Origin: CALNXN01 sp942490645
GTDB taxonomy: Bacteria > Pseudomonadota > Alphaproteobacteria > Rhodobacterales > Rhodobacteraceae
Reading direction: 5' to 3'
Assembly: GCA_942490645.1 (NCBI GenBank)
Contig: CALNXN010000011.1
Location: 248,001-312,000 of the forward strand
Length of the DNA stretch: 64,000 nt
Shown here: positions 54,066 through 62,819 of the stretch, one piece after another
Position numbering within the stretch: position 1 is the stretch's first letter
Layout: every line of letters begins with the position of its first letter
The notes under the pieces: model-generated
Database searches by the model: none
What the model saw: the letters and a program-made list of their open reading frames with translations, nothing else
What the model was told of the DNA's origin: nothing
Program-made: the position numbers and the translations under genes

Positions 54066-55373
54066 ATGCCCCAATTTCTTGATCACAGCCAAAGCGATTT
54101 TTCCGCCCGCTTCAAGGCGCTTCTGTCTGCCAAACGAGAAGATAGCCCGGATGTGGACGCAACCGTGGCCGAGATCATTGCTGACGTGCGCACGCGCGGA
54201 GATGCCGCCGTGATCGAGTTGACCGAGAAATTCGACCGGGTGACGCTTGGGCCTGCGACCCTGCGGATCAGCGACGCAGAGATTGACGAGGCGGTGCGCC
54301 GTGTCGCGCAACCCGAACTGGATGCGCTGAACCATGCAGCAGCACGGATCAGCGCGTATCACGCCCGCCAACGGCCCGATGATGCGCAATGGACGGATGA
54401 GGCCGGGGCCACGCTGGGCTGGCGCTGGACGCCTGTGGCGGCGGCGGGGCTGTACGTTCCGGGTGGGCTGGCAAGCTATCCGTCATCGGTCTTGATGAAC
54501 GCCATTCCGGCCAAGGTCGCGGGTGTGCCGCGTCTGGCGATGGTGGTGCCGACCCCTGACGGCGTGCTCAATCCGCTTGTGCTGGCTGCAGCGCGGTTGT
54601 CCGGCGTCGATGAAATCTACCGGATCGGCGGGGCGCAGGCGGTGGCGGCGCTGGCGTATGGCACCGAATCCATAGCTCCTGTCGACAAGATTACTGGCCC
54701 CGGCAACGCCTATGTCGCGGCGGCCAAACGCCGGGTGTTTGGAAAGGTGGGTATCGACATGATCGCAGGCCCATCCGAAATTTTGGTGATCGCGGATGCG
54801 GATAACAACCCGGATTGGATCGCGCTCGACCTGCTCAGCCAGGCGGAACACGATGAAAGCGCACAGTCCATATTGATCACCACGGACGCGGGCTTTGGCC
54901 AGCGGGTGGCGCAGGCGGTAGAAAAACGGCTTGAGACGCTGGAACGGCGCGCGATTGCGGGTGCCAGTTGGCGTGATTTCGGCGCGGTGATCACGGTGCC
55001 GGATCTGGCCACGGCAGCAGCTTTGTCCGATCAGATCGCGCCGGAGCACCTTGAGCTATGCGTGGCGGATCCCGATGCCCTGAGCGCGCAGATCACGCAT
55101 GCGGGTGCAATTTTCCTTGGACAATGGACGCCTGAGGCCATTGGCGATTATGTCGGCGGCCCCAACCACGTTTTGCCGACGGCCCGCTCTGCGCGGTTCT
55201 CGTCGGGCCTGTCGGTGCTGGATTTCATGAAGCGCACGACACTGGCCAAGATGACCCCGGCTGCACTGAACATGATCGGACCTGCGGCCGAAACGCTGGC
55301 CCGCTCGGAATCGCTGGAGGCGCACGGGCTGTCGGTGCGCGCGCGCCTTGATCAGCTGAACGACAAGACCTGA
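54066..55373 (+). CDS. hisD: Histidinol dehydrogenase
   Basis: The ATG at 54066 gives 435 residues. Signatures: GWRWTPVAAAGLYVPGGLAS, the metal/active-site segment DMIAGPSEILVIADADN, DLLSQAEHDESAQSILIT, and a C-terminal YVGGPNHVLPT and SVLDFMKR. HisD oxidises histidinol to histidine with two NAD+ and a zinc ion. No other his gene is near. Confidence 0.96.
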   Translation: MPQFLDHSQSDFSARFKALLSAKREDSPDVDATVAEIIADVRTRGDAAVIELTEKFDRVTLGPATLRISDAEIDEAVRRVAQPELDALNHAAARISAYHARQRPDDAQWTDEAGATLGWRWTPVAAAGLYVPGGLASYPSSVLMNAIPAKVAGVPRLAMVVPTPDGVLNPLVLAAARLSGVDEIYRIGGAQAVAALAYGTESIAPVDKITGPGNAYVAAAKRRVFGKVGIDMIAGPSEILVIADADNNPDWIALDLLSQAEHDESAQSILITTDAGFGQRVAQAVEKRLETLERRAIAGASWRDFGAVITVPDLATAAALSDQIAPEHLELCVADPDALSAQITHAGAIFLGQWTPEAIGDYVGGPNHVLPTARSARFSSGLSVLDFMKRTTLAKMTPAALNMIGPAAETLARSESLEAHGLSVRARLDQLNDKT

Positions 55374-55395
55374 GGCCGGGCGGGTCGCCAACACG

Positions 55396-56601
55396 TCAGG
55401 TGGCTTCACCCTTGAGCTTAAGCTCGGTCACATCTGCGGGCCGGGTCTGGGACGAGGGTTTTTGGGGCGGCGCTGGTTCAAGCAAGCGTTTGATCGCGGC
55501 CTCGCAACGAAAGTAGCCTTCGTGCGTTTCGGAATACGCGAAAGGCGCAGAACGCGTCCGTGCGGGCGTCAGCGTGGGTGTGAACCGTTCTTCATGACGT
55601 TTGTTGCGCCATCCGCTGTGATGTGTGTCGCGCGGCAAAGGGCGGGGGCTGGCCATGACATCTTTGGGAAAAACCACGTCGATCCATTGCTCGAGCGACG
55701 TATCATGCTCGTAAAGCGTTGCGATTTTTTCTTCGACCCAATTGGCCTGTTGCACCAGAAGACCCAAGCCTGAGCCCCATGTGTGCAATGTCACGCGCGG
55801 TAAGGCCTGTCCGTAGTCCGCCAGGGCATCCACGGCAATCGCACCGCCCAGGGAATGTGCCACAACATGCACGTCGTCGTATCCCGCATCGGGCCGTGTG
55901 ACATGATCCAGCAGACAGGTCACCCGCGCACGGGCCTTGGCGCGCAAACCGACTTGGGCGTCGTCGAAGGGTTCATCGCGCAAGTAGTCCTTTACGAAAC
56001 TGGACATATTCGCGAGCTTTTCGACACCACCCAATGTGGCCAACCCCATCACGAATAGCACCAGCGGAATGCTTTGGAGGTTCTCCACGAAACTGAGCGC
56101 CTGACCCAGAACGGGGAAGGTCGTGATCAATTCCTGCACTTGTGCAGGCAGACCCGTGTCGGCACTTCCCAAGGTTTGCAAAAGCACAGTGACCACCGTC
56201 ATGTACCAGGCGATCAGCATGATGGCCGCGATCATCATTGCAAAAACGGTACGCGTCGGGATTTCAAACCGCAGCATGGCCCGCAAAAATCCGCCCGCAA
56301 CCCAGAACCAGATCAGATACAGCCCGCGTTTGAACCGCGCCCAAGGGCTTTCGTTGGTCCAATCAGGGATCAGATCGCCCCAAAACGCTTCGAATATATG
56401 GAGTTGCGTGGTTTGGGTGTCGTCTTGCCGATTGTGCACTTGCATGGCCGCCGGTGTCAGCCCGCCGATCGCAACGGTGTCGGTCTGGTCGACCCGATAG
56501 CCGCTGCCATAGTGCGCAATGGCCTCGACCAAAAGATCGCGGGCCGCCAGGTGCTCGCGTTTCTTGAAACCGGGAATGAGAATAATTGCACGTTTTGTCA
56601 T
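55396..56601 (-). CDS. Alpha/beta hydrolase-like membrane protein
   Basis: 401 residues from the ATG at 56601. The start RAIILIPGFKKREHL is like the first strand and oxyanion loop of a lipase; the nucleophile elbow VAHSLGG puts Ser at residue 250. Between them lie three membrane segments (about 93-110, 118-144 and 177-193), which is unusual. The C-terminal part is basic and Pro-rich. No family recognised. Divergent from the UPF0262 operon and convergent with hisD. Confidence 0.55.
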   Translation of the reverse strand: MTKRAIILIPGFKKREHLAARDLLVEAIAHYGSGYRVDQTDTVAIGGLTPAAMQVHNRQDDTQTTQLHIFEAFWGDLIPDWTNESPWARFKRGLYLIWFWVAGGFLRAMLRFEIPTRTVFAMMIAAIMLIAWYMTVVTVLLQTLGSADTGLPAQVQELITTFPVLGQALSFVENLQSIPLVLFVMGLATLGGVEKLANMSSFVKDYLRDEPFDDAQVGLRAKARARVTCLLDHVTRPDAGYDDVHVVAHSLGGAIAVDALADYGQALPRVTLHTWGSGLGLLVQQANWVEEKIATLYEHDTSLEQWIDVVFPKDVMASPRPLPRDTHHSGWRNKRHEERFTPTLTPARTRSAPFAYSETHEGYFRCEAAIKRLLEPAPPQKPSSQTRPADVTELKLKGEAT

Positions 56602-56751
56602 GCCTCTCTCTCCAATAACTGTCTTAAAATACGAATAGTCTAGCGTACGAAGGCGATTCTGCACACCCATAGCGGGAACATGGCATTGCTCAGAGGCGAT
56701 GTGTGCGGTAGTTCAATGCGAAATTGGAATTTTATTGAGTGTGCCAAAGTG

Positions 56752-57231
56752 ATGTCTCGTATTTCTCATATTGTGCTGGACGATTCCGGCCTTCCACCGC
56801 CCACGCCGGAGATTGAACAGGAACGCAAAGTTGCTGTTTTCGATCTGTTGGAGGACAACACCTTTGTCTTGCCCGAGCGCGACGACCGACCTGTGCCGCC
56901 GGGGCCGTATCACGTCGGTCTGTCCATCCGCGACAAGCGTCTGGTGTTCGATGTGAACACCGAAGCCGAAGAAAAGGCAGCGGAATTTCACCTGTCACTG
57001 GGTCCGTTTCGGCAGGTGGTAAAGGACTATTTCCAAATCTGCGAAAGCTACTTCGATGCTGTCAAAAAGCTGCCACCCAGCCAGATCGAGACTATCGACA
57101 TGGCGCGGCGCGGTATCCACAATGAAGGATCACGGGTTCTGCAAGAACGGCTTGAGGGCAAGGCCGAAGTGGACGCGGATACGGCACGGCGTCTGTTCAC
57201 GTTGATCTGCGTCCTGCATTTCGGCGGTTAG
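56752..57231 (+). CDS. UPF0262 family protein
   Basis: The ATG at 56752 gives 159 residues; the upstream frame to 56680 is unlikely to be translated. UPF0262 outline: MSRISHIVLDDSGLPPPTPE, then ERKVAVFDLLEDNTFVLP, and a helical GIHNEGSRVLQERLEG segment. Function unknown. It follows hisD in other Rhodobacterales; here one leftward gene intervenes. The small phosphatase begins at the very next base. Confidence 0.82.
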   Translation: MSRISHIVLDDSGLPPPTPEIEQERKVAVFDLLEDNTFVLPERDDRPVPPGPYHVGLSIRDKRLVFDVNTEAEEKAAEFHLSLGPFRQVVKDYFQICESYFDAVKKLPPSQIETIDMARRGIHNEGSRVLQERLEGKAEVDADTARRLFTLICVLHFGG

Positions 57232-57693
57232 ATGTCGGAGGCACTTCCTCAGTCAGTGCTTTTTTGTTGCGATCACAACGCAGTGCGCTCTCCCATGGCC
57301 GAAGGGATCATGAAGAAGTTCTACGGAACCGGCACCTATGTTCAGTCGGCCGGAGTGACCAATGACATGGAGATCGACGGGTTTTCGATAGCTGTGTGCC
57401 AAGAGTTGGACGTGGAGTTGTCGCGGCACCGGTCGCGCAGTTTTGACGAGATGGAGAACTGGGGCGACGATCTTGGATCGTTCGATCTGATCGTCGCGCT
57501 GAGCCCGGCGTCGCAGCGCCGCGCGTTGGAATTGACGCGGCTTTATCATCTTGAGGTCGAATACTGGCCGATCCTCGACCCTACTGGTCTGGGTGAAACG
57601 CGCGATGCCAAGCTCGACAGCTACCGCCAGGCGCGCGACCAGATTATCGACCAGCTCAAAAACCGCTTCGGCGAACCCACGGAGATCACATGA
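57232..57693 (+). CDS. Low molecular weight protein-tyrosine phosphatase family protein
   Basis: 153 residues. The P-loop reads FCCDHNAVRSPMAEG, with Cys13 and Arg19 in the CX5R arrangement, and the general-acid Asp is in ILDPTGLGE. The typical LMW-PTP loop is CxxNxCRS, so the His-Asn-Ala-Val order is a variant. It may act as a phosphatase or an arsenate reductase-like enzyme. Directly abuts UPF0262 and overlaps the SnoaL-like gene. Confidence 0.8.
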   Translation: MSEALPQSVLFCCDHNAVRSPMAEGIMKKFYGTGTYVQSAGVTNDMEIDGFSIAVCQELDVELSRHRSRSFDEMENWGDDLGSFDLIVALSPASQRRALELTRLYHLEVEYWPILDPTGLGETRDAKLDSYRQARDQIIDQLKNRFGEPTEIT

Positions 57694-58082
57694 GCCAAAC
57701 AATCAAACGCTATTTTGACGCGTTCAACGCCGGTGATATCCCGGCCATGTTGGCGTGTCTGTCCGACGACGTTGAGCATCACGTGAACGAGGGCAACGTG
57801 CGCGTCGGCAAAGATGCCTTTGCAGAATTTTGCGCGCATATGAGCCGCTGCTATCAGGAAAACCTGACAGATATCGTTGTGTTTGAGGCCGATGGCGGCC
57901 AACGCGGCGCGGCTGAATACACCGTCAATGGGACCTACATCGCAACCGACCCGGGATTGCCCGAGGCCAAAGGTCAGACATATTCCTTGCCCGCGGGTTC
58001 ATTTTTCACCCTGAAAAACGATGAGATCACACGGGTGACGACACGCTACAATCTGACCGATTGGGTCAAACAGGTGTCCTGA
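57690..58082 (+). CDS. SnoaL/ketosteroid isomerase-like protein
   Basis: 130 residues of the NTF2-like fold: YFDAFNAGDIPAMLACLSDD, VEHHVNEGNVRVGKDAF and a conserved AEYTVNGTY and LPAGSFFTLKNDEIT. The start overlaps the phosphatase stop (ATGA). These folds serve as isomerases or binding modules; the function here is unknown. Confidence 0.78.
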   Translation: MSQTIKRYFDAFNAGDIPAMLACLSDDVEHHVNEGNVRVGKDAFAEFCAHMSRCYQENLTDIVVFEADGGQRGAAEYTVNGTYIATDPGLPEAKGQTYSLPAGSFFTLKNDEITRVTTRYNLTDWVKQVS

Positions 58083-58669
58083 TGCCGCTCGATATCCGGC
58101 CGCTTACGGGGCAAGCGCTGGCCGATGCTTTGCCCGATGTAGCGGCGCTGCGGATGGTGGTGTTTCGGGACTGGCCCTACCTTTATGATGGCGATTTGGC
58201 GTATGAAGAGCGCTATTTGCAATCCTACCGCGACAGCCAGCGCGCTTTGGTCGTAGGGGCCTATGACGGCTCGCGTCTGGTGGGTGCAAGCACTGCTACG
58301 CCTCTGGCAGATCACGCCGATGATTTTGCGGCTGCCTTCAGCGATACACCACTTGATTTAGCCGACATCTACTACTGCGCCGAAAGCGTTTTGCTGCCTG
58401 AATATCGTGGGCAGGGCGCAGGGCACCGGTTTTTCGACATTCGAGAGGACCACGCCCGCAAGTTGGGATTTAGCAAGTGCTGTTTTTGCGCGGTGCAACG
58501 GGACGATGATCATCCGGCCAAACCTGCGGATTACCGCCCGCTCGATTCGTTCTGGCATAGTCGCGGATATGCGCCATTGCCCGGAGTGGTAGCGCAGTTT
58601 GCGTGGACGGATTTGGGGCAGGCTAGGGATACATTCAAACCACTGCAGTTCTGGATGCGCGACCTCTAA
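58082..58669 (+). CDS. GNAT family N-acetyltransferase
   Basis: 195 residues with the acetyl-CoA-binding LLPEYRGQGAGHRFFDIRED. An acidic patch and a Cys pair in GFSKCCFCAVQRDD mark the middle. The start shares one base with the SnoaL stop. Last gene of a four-gene coupled set. Confidence 0.78.
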   Translation: MPLDIRPLTGQALADALPDVAALRMVVFRDWPYLYDGDLAYEERYLQSYRDSQRALVVGAYDGSRLVGASTATPLADHADDFAAAFSDTPLDLADIYYCAESVLLPEYRGQGAGHRFFDIREDHARKLGFSKCCFCAVQRDDDHPAKPADYRPLDSFWHSRGYAPLPGVVAQFAWTDLGQARDTFKPLQFWMRDL

Positions 58670-58675
58670 CGCGGG

Positions 58676-59026
58676 TCAGACTGTTGTGCACATGCCTTCG
58701 GCCAACTCGCTGAACGCCTTCCAGCGATCCCAAAAGGCTTCTGCGGCGGGCGTGTCGCTCAGCTGCATATCCTGAACGGCGGTTGAATCGACGAAAAACC
58801 GGGCGCCGCGTCGCTGATCTGCGGCGTTGAGCGATATATCGGCGGCGGCCTGCACGCACCCGCATAGCGCACGCGAGGCTGATTTGCGACCACCGATCAG
58901 GCAGGCGTTGCCAATGGGCCCCGACGCGAACTGGGTTACAGGTGCGGCCACGGGCGCGCGACTTGACCCGCCACCACAAGCCGCAAGACTGCTTGTCATC
59001 ACCAACGCCAGAATAGCGTATCTCAT
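58676..59026 (-). CDS. Putative lipoprotein
   Basis: 116 residues from the ATG at 59026. Signal peptide ending in a lipobox, MTSSLAACGGGSS. The mature part contains NACLIGGRKSASRALCGCVQ, with three cysteines, and an acidic C-terminus. No family recognised. It may be an outer-membrane-anchored protein; converges on the GNAT gene with six bases between stops. Confidence 0.62.
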   Translation of the reverse strand: MRYAILALVMTSSLAACGGGSSRAPVAAPVTQFASGPIGNACLIGGRKSASRALCGCVQAAADISLNAADQRRGARFFVDSTAVQDMQLSDTPAAEAFWDRWKAFSELAEGMCTTV

Positions 59027-59118
59027 GCCGGTTTCGCCCCTGTTTGCCACCTGATTCACTATGGCAAATTTGGCTGCTGCGGGCAATCAATCCCGTGTGC
59101 CCGCAGAGATGCTTCCGC

Positions 59119-59628
59119 TTAGCGTGCTGTCAGCCCGCGCAACGTCGTGGCCCGCGCCGAACCGCCCAAGTTTACCTCGTGCACATCGCCCGCTGAATGG
59201 TCGTCGGCCTGTACCGTGTATTTCAATTTTACGGTCTCGAAGTCGATCTCCACACGCTCCACGATCACCCCGTCAGGGTGCGACGGGTCATCATGGGCAA
59301 ACCGGTAGGACGTGACCAGACAGTTCTCCATCGTGATGACCAGATAATCGAGATGCGCCTCACCGCTGTCTTTGCGCAACGACAAAACCATATCGGGAAA
59401 CGCGCGTCCCTGTTCGGTCGCCCGCGCCAGATAGGGCGACGCGGCGTCGTAGTATTTATGCACGACCAACGGCCCCATGTCGGCCCGCGCGCGCGCCCGG
59501 CCAGACCGCGTGGCGGTGGATTGCTCGATCTCCCAACTGACGCCAAAGACGTCGATCTCTTCCTCATGATCCACACGCTGGCTTTCGCCGGGAATGTCGT
59601 CGATTTTCAAATATCCGGTCAAAGGCAT
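59119..59628 (-). CDS. Hcp family protein (type VI secretion tube-like)
   Basis: 169 residues. Hcp family text: GYLKIDDIPGESQRVDHEEE, then DVFGVSWEIEQSTATRSGRA, a PLVVHKYYDAASPYLARAT segment and a C-terminal VERVEIDFETVKLKYTVQ. Hcp forms hexameric tubes of the type VI secretion system and can carry effectors. No other T6SS gene is in the window, so this is a solitary copy. Confidence 0.8.
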   Translation of the reverse strand: MPLTGYLKIDDIPGESQRVDHEEEIDVFGVSWEIEQSTATRSGRARARADMGPLVVHKYYDAASPYLARATEQGRAFPDMVLSLRKDSGEAHLDYLVITMENCLVTSYRFAHDDPSHPDGVIVERVEIDFETVKLKYTVQADDHSAGDVHEVNLGGSARATTLRGLTAR

Positions 59629-59802
59629 GTCTCACTCCTCCATATCTGTTTCTAGAATAACGGGAATGGTAGCCGGTAAAGGGTGGTACGGGGAAGTCAG
59701 GTATTCCGGTAGGTGCGGGTAGCGCCGACGGGCCTGAAGAGCCGCACCACCCCGGGTGCCGTCTCGGGCAGCGCAACCGTTTCGCAATGCCCGAGGCGGC
59801 CC

Positions 59803-60902
59803 TTATTCTTGTATGAGACGGAAGACTTTGCCAAGCCGCTCAAGTAACTCCAACATAGTCGCGCTTATACTTTCCATTGAATCGTTTATCGAATCCTCAA
59901 GAGCGTTCGTATAGAACGGCGCGGGCTGGTCTTTGTTCTTAGTCGCAACAAACCCGGCGTCATAGGGAATGAATGCAACAGGTCCACCAAGGCCGTCATG
60001 CAGCAGAATACCGCGTGTTCCAGCACTGAATATGACGGCTTCGTCGATTACCACGGATGCGTCTGTCTGCTCCAGCACAAGACGATAGCTTGATGTGTTC
60101 AAGACATGCGCCGCTCTTGCGATGCCGATGATCGCAAAACTGACGAGCAAAAGAAGCGGCAGGGTTTGCTTTGTGAACTGCCACAATTTCATTCTCAGAA
60201 CTGTGGCTTTCGGTCTGATGATCTTTGGGCCGGTGTCCCAATACCGATCATTGACGGAGCGTTTCAGGGTCCAGTTCACGTTAACTGTTTTCGCGACCAG
60301 AATCGGACCCAAGACGGAAATAATACTAGCGGTGAAGAATAAAAGCAGCACGGTAATTACAAAAGAACCGACCAAGATCGCTGCGCCAAACCACAATTGA
60401 CCCAGATAGAGTAGCACGAAAATCGGCAGGGTGGTTCCGTATTGTACAACCGTTTCGAGCGTTTGGTTTTCCCATTTGCTAATGGCATTGGATACAGCTT
60501 CGCTGAACCGCAACTCGACCGCGGCGCGACGTACATGTTTGCGCCCAGCCGTTTTTGCCCGTCTTTTCCGATAGCGTTCTGCTTTTTGATGACCGCAAGC
60601 GGACGATCAGACTAACAAAACCATTGGGCCGACGTAGCGTGCCCAGAGAAAAAAGCCAGTGCGCGTCCACCTACGGAGGCAAAGGCGTAATATGCTGCAA
60701 GGTTGAATGTGAGTGACGCATAGGCCCCGGGTTCTAGAAATACCGGGAAACCGCCCGTGGCAAAATACATGTAACCCAGAAAGTGAACGACCGACACGCT
60801 GAGGGCTGCCAGAACCCAGCGCCCGACAAACATGATGTCTAGGGCGACAAGCCTCTGCATCAACTTGTTAGCATAGCCCATGAACCTCTCTGTTTCGCTC
60901 AT
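59803..60902 (-). pseudogene. Multi-pass membrane protein, frame broken around 60520-60660
   Basis: The 5' part (MSETERFMGYANKLMQRLVA, four hydrophobic segments in 96 residues) and the 3' part (from about 60513, ending RLGKVFRLIQE, with helices such as LPIFVLLYLGQLWFGAAILV and TLPLLLLVSFAIIGIARAA) read as one protein of about 366 residues once small shifts near 60655, 60595 and 60565 are undone; the joining text is basic (RYRKRRAKTAGRKHVRR). No family recognised. Two separate genes are an alternative, but the 3' part lacks an ATG. Confidence 0.55.
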
Positions 60903-61019
60903 CTGTGCCTTTCCCGCGCAATGTGGTTTCCGGTCAGCCGTGAATTCGTCCGACGCGGAATTCGTGAGCCAATCATCCCACCTTGACCACCCCCTAAAAC
61001 CACACCATATCCCATCACC

Positions 61020-62819
61020 ATGACACCGCTTTCACACATCCGCAATTTCTCCATCGTGGCGCATATTGACCACGGGAAATCCACGCTGGCTGATCGCTTG
61101 ATCCAGTCCACCAACACCGTGGCCGATCGGGATATGAAAGAGCAGATGCTCGACAGCATGGACATCGAGCGCGAGCGCGGGATCACCATCAAGGCGCAGA
61201 CCGTGCGGATCAATTACACGGCCGAGAACGGCGAGGAGTATGTCCTCAACCTGATCGACACGCCGGGCCACGTGGATTTCGCCTATGAGGTCAGCCGCTC
61301 GATGCGTGCGGTCGAGGGGTCGCTGCTGGTCGTGGACAGCACGCAAGGGGTCGAGGCGCAGACGCTGGCCAATGTCTACCACGCCATCGACGCGGACCAC
61401 GAGATCGTGCCGGTGCTGAACAAGATCGACCTGCCCGCCGCCGATTGCGACCGCGTGGCGGAACAGATCGAGGACGTGATCGGGATTGATGCGTCGGGCG
61501 CGATCCGGGTGTCCGCCAAGACGGGGCAGGGTATCCACGAAACGCTCGAGGCCATCGTGCACCACCTGCCCGCGCCCAAGGGGACGCTGGACGCGCCGCT
61601 CAAGGCGATGCTGGTGGACAGCTGGTATGACAGCTATCTGGGTGTGATCGTGCTGGTGCGGATCATGGACGGGCAGCTGAAAAAGGGCGACCGTATCCGC
61701 ATGATGCAGAACGGCTCGGTGCATCATGTGGACCGGATTGGCGTGTTCCGCCCCGCGATGACGGAAATTGACGTGCTTGGCCCCGGCGAGATCGGGTTCC
61801 TGACCGCGTCCATCAAGCAGGTGCGCGACACCCGTGTCGGCGATACGATCACCCATGAGAAAAAGGGCACGGACAAAGCGCTGCCGGGGTTCAAACCGGC
61901 GCAGCCTGTGGTGTTTTGTGGCCTCTTCCCGGTGGATTCCGCGGAATTCGAGGACCTGCGCGATGCGATCGAGAAACTGGCGCTGAATGACGCGTCCTTC
62001 AGCTTTGAGATGGAAACCTCCGCGGCTTTGGGCTTTGGCTTTCGCTGCGGGTTCCTCGGGTTGCTGCACCTTGAGGTGATCCGCGACCGGATCGAACGGG
62101 AATATGACATCGAGCTGATCACCACCGCGCCGTCGGTGATCTATCACATCCACATGCGCGACGGGACGATGATGGAACTGCACAACCCCGCCGACATGCC
62201 CGACCTGACGCTGGTCGATCACCTTGAGGAACCGCGCATCAAGGCGACGATCCTTGTGCCGGACGACTACCTCGGCGATGTGCTGAAGCTGTGTCAGGAC
62301 CGTCGCGGTATCCAGATGGACCTGACCTATGCCGGGTCCCGCGCGATGGTGGTCTATGATCTGCCGCTCAACGAGGTGGTGTTTGATTTCTATGACCGGC
62401 TGAAATCGGTGACAAAGGGCTATGCGTCGTTTGACTATGCGATGATCGGCTACCGTACGGACGCGCTGGTGAAAATGTCGATCCTTGTGAACGACGAACC
62501 CGTTGATGCGCTGAGCACGATGGTGCACCGCGACCGCGCCGAAATGCGGGGCCGCGCGATGGTCGAAAAGCTCAAAGACCTGATCCCGCGCCACATGTTC
62601 AAGATCCCGATCCAGGCGGCGATTGGCGGCAAGGTGATCGCGCGCGAGACGCTGTCAGCGATGCGCAAGGACGTGACCGCCAAGTGCTACGGCGGCGACG
62701 CGACGCGCAAGCGCAAGCTGCTGGACAAGCAGAAGGCGGGGAAGAAGAAGATGCGCCAGTTCGGGAAGGTGGATATCCCGCAGGAAGCTTTCATTTCAGC
62801 GCTGAAGATGGACAGCTGA
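61020..62819 (+). CDS. lepA: Elongation factor 4 (LepA)
   Basis: 599 residues, standard length. GTPase motifs: AHIDHGKSTLADRLI (P-loop), DTPGHVDFAYEVSRS and NKIDLPAADCDR. The LepA-specific C-terminal domain includes DVTAKCYGGDATRKRKLLDK and QKAGKKKMRQFGKVDIPQEA. LepA back-translocates or remodels stalled ribosomes. The start at 61020 lacks a strong ribosome site but is the only sensible one. Confidence 0.97.
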   Translation: MTPLSHIRNFSIVAHIDHGKSTLADRLIQSTNTVADRDMKEQMLDSMDIERERGITIKAQTVRINYTAENGEEYVLNLIDTPGHVDFAYEVSRSMRAVEGSLLVVDSTQGVEAQTLANVYHAIDADHEIVPVLNKIDLPAADCDRVAEQIEDVIGIDASGAIRVSAKTGQGIHETLEAIVHHLPAPKGTLDAPLKAMLVDSWYDSYLGVIVLVRIMDGQLKKGDRIRMMQNGSVHHVDRIGVFRPAMTEIDVLGPGEIGFLTASIKQVRDTRVGDTITHEKKGTDKALPGFKPAQPVVFCGLFPVDSAEFEDLRDAIEKLALNDASFSFEMETSAALGFGFRCGFLGLLHLEVIRDRIEREYDIELITTAPSVIYHIHMRDGTMMELHNPADMPDLTLVDHLEEPRIKATILVPDDYLGDVLKLCQDRRGIQMDLTYAGSRAMVVYDLPLNEVVFDFYDRLKSVTKGYASFDYAMIGYRTDALVKMSILVNDEPVDALSTMVHRDRAEMRGRAMVEKLKDLIPRHMFKIPIQAAIGGKVIARETLSAMRKDVTAKCYGGDATRKRKLLDKQKAGKKKMRQFGKVDIPQEAFISALKMDS

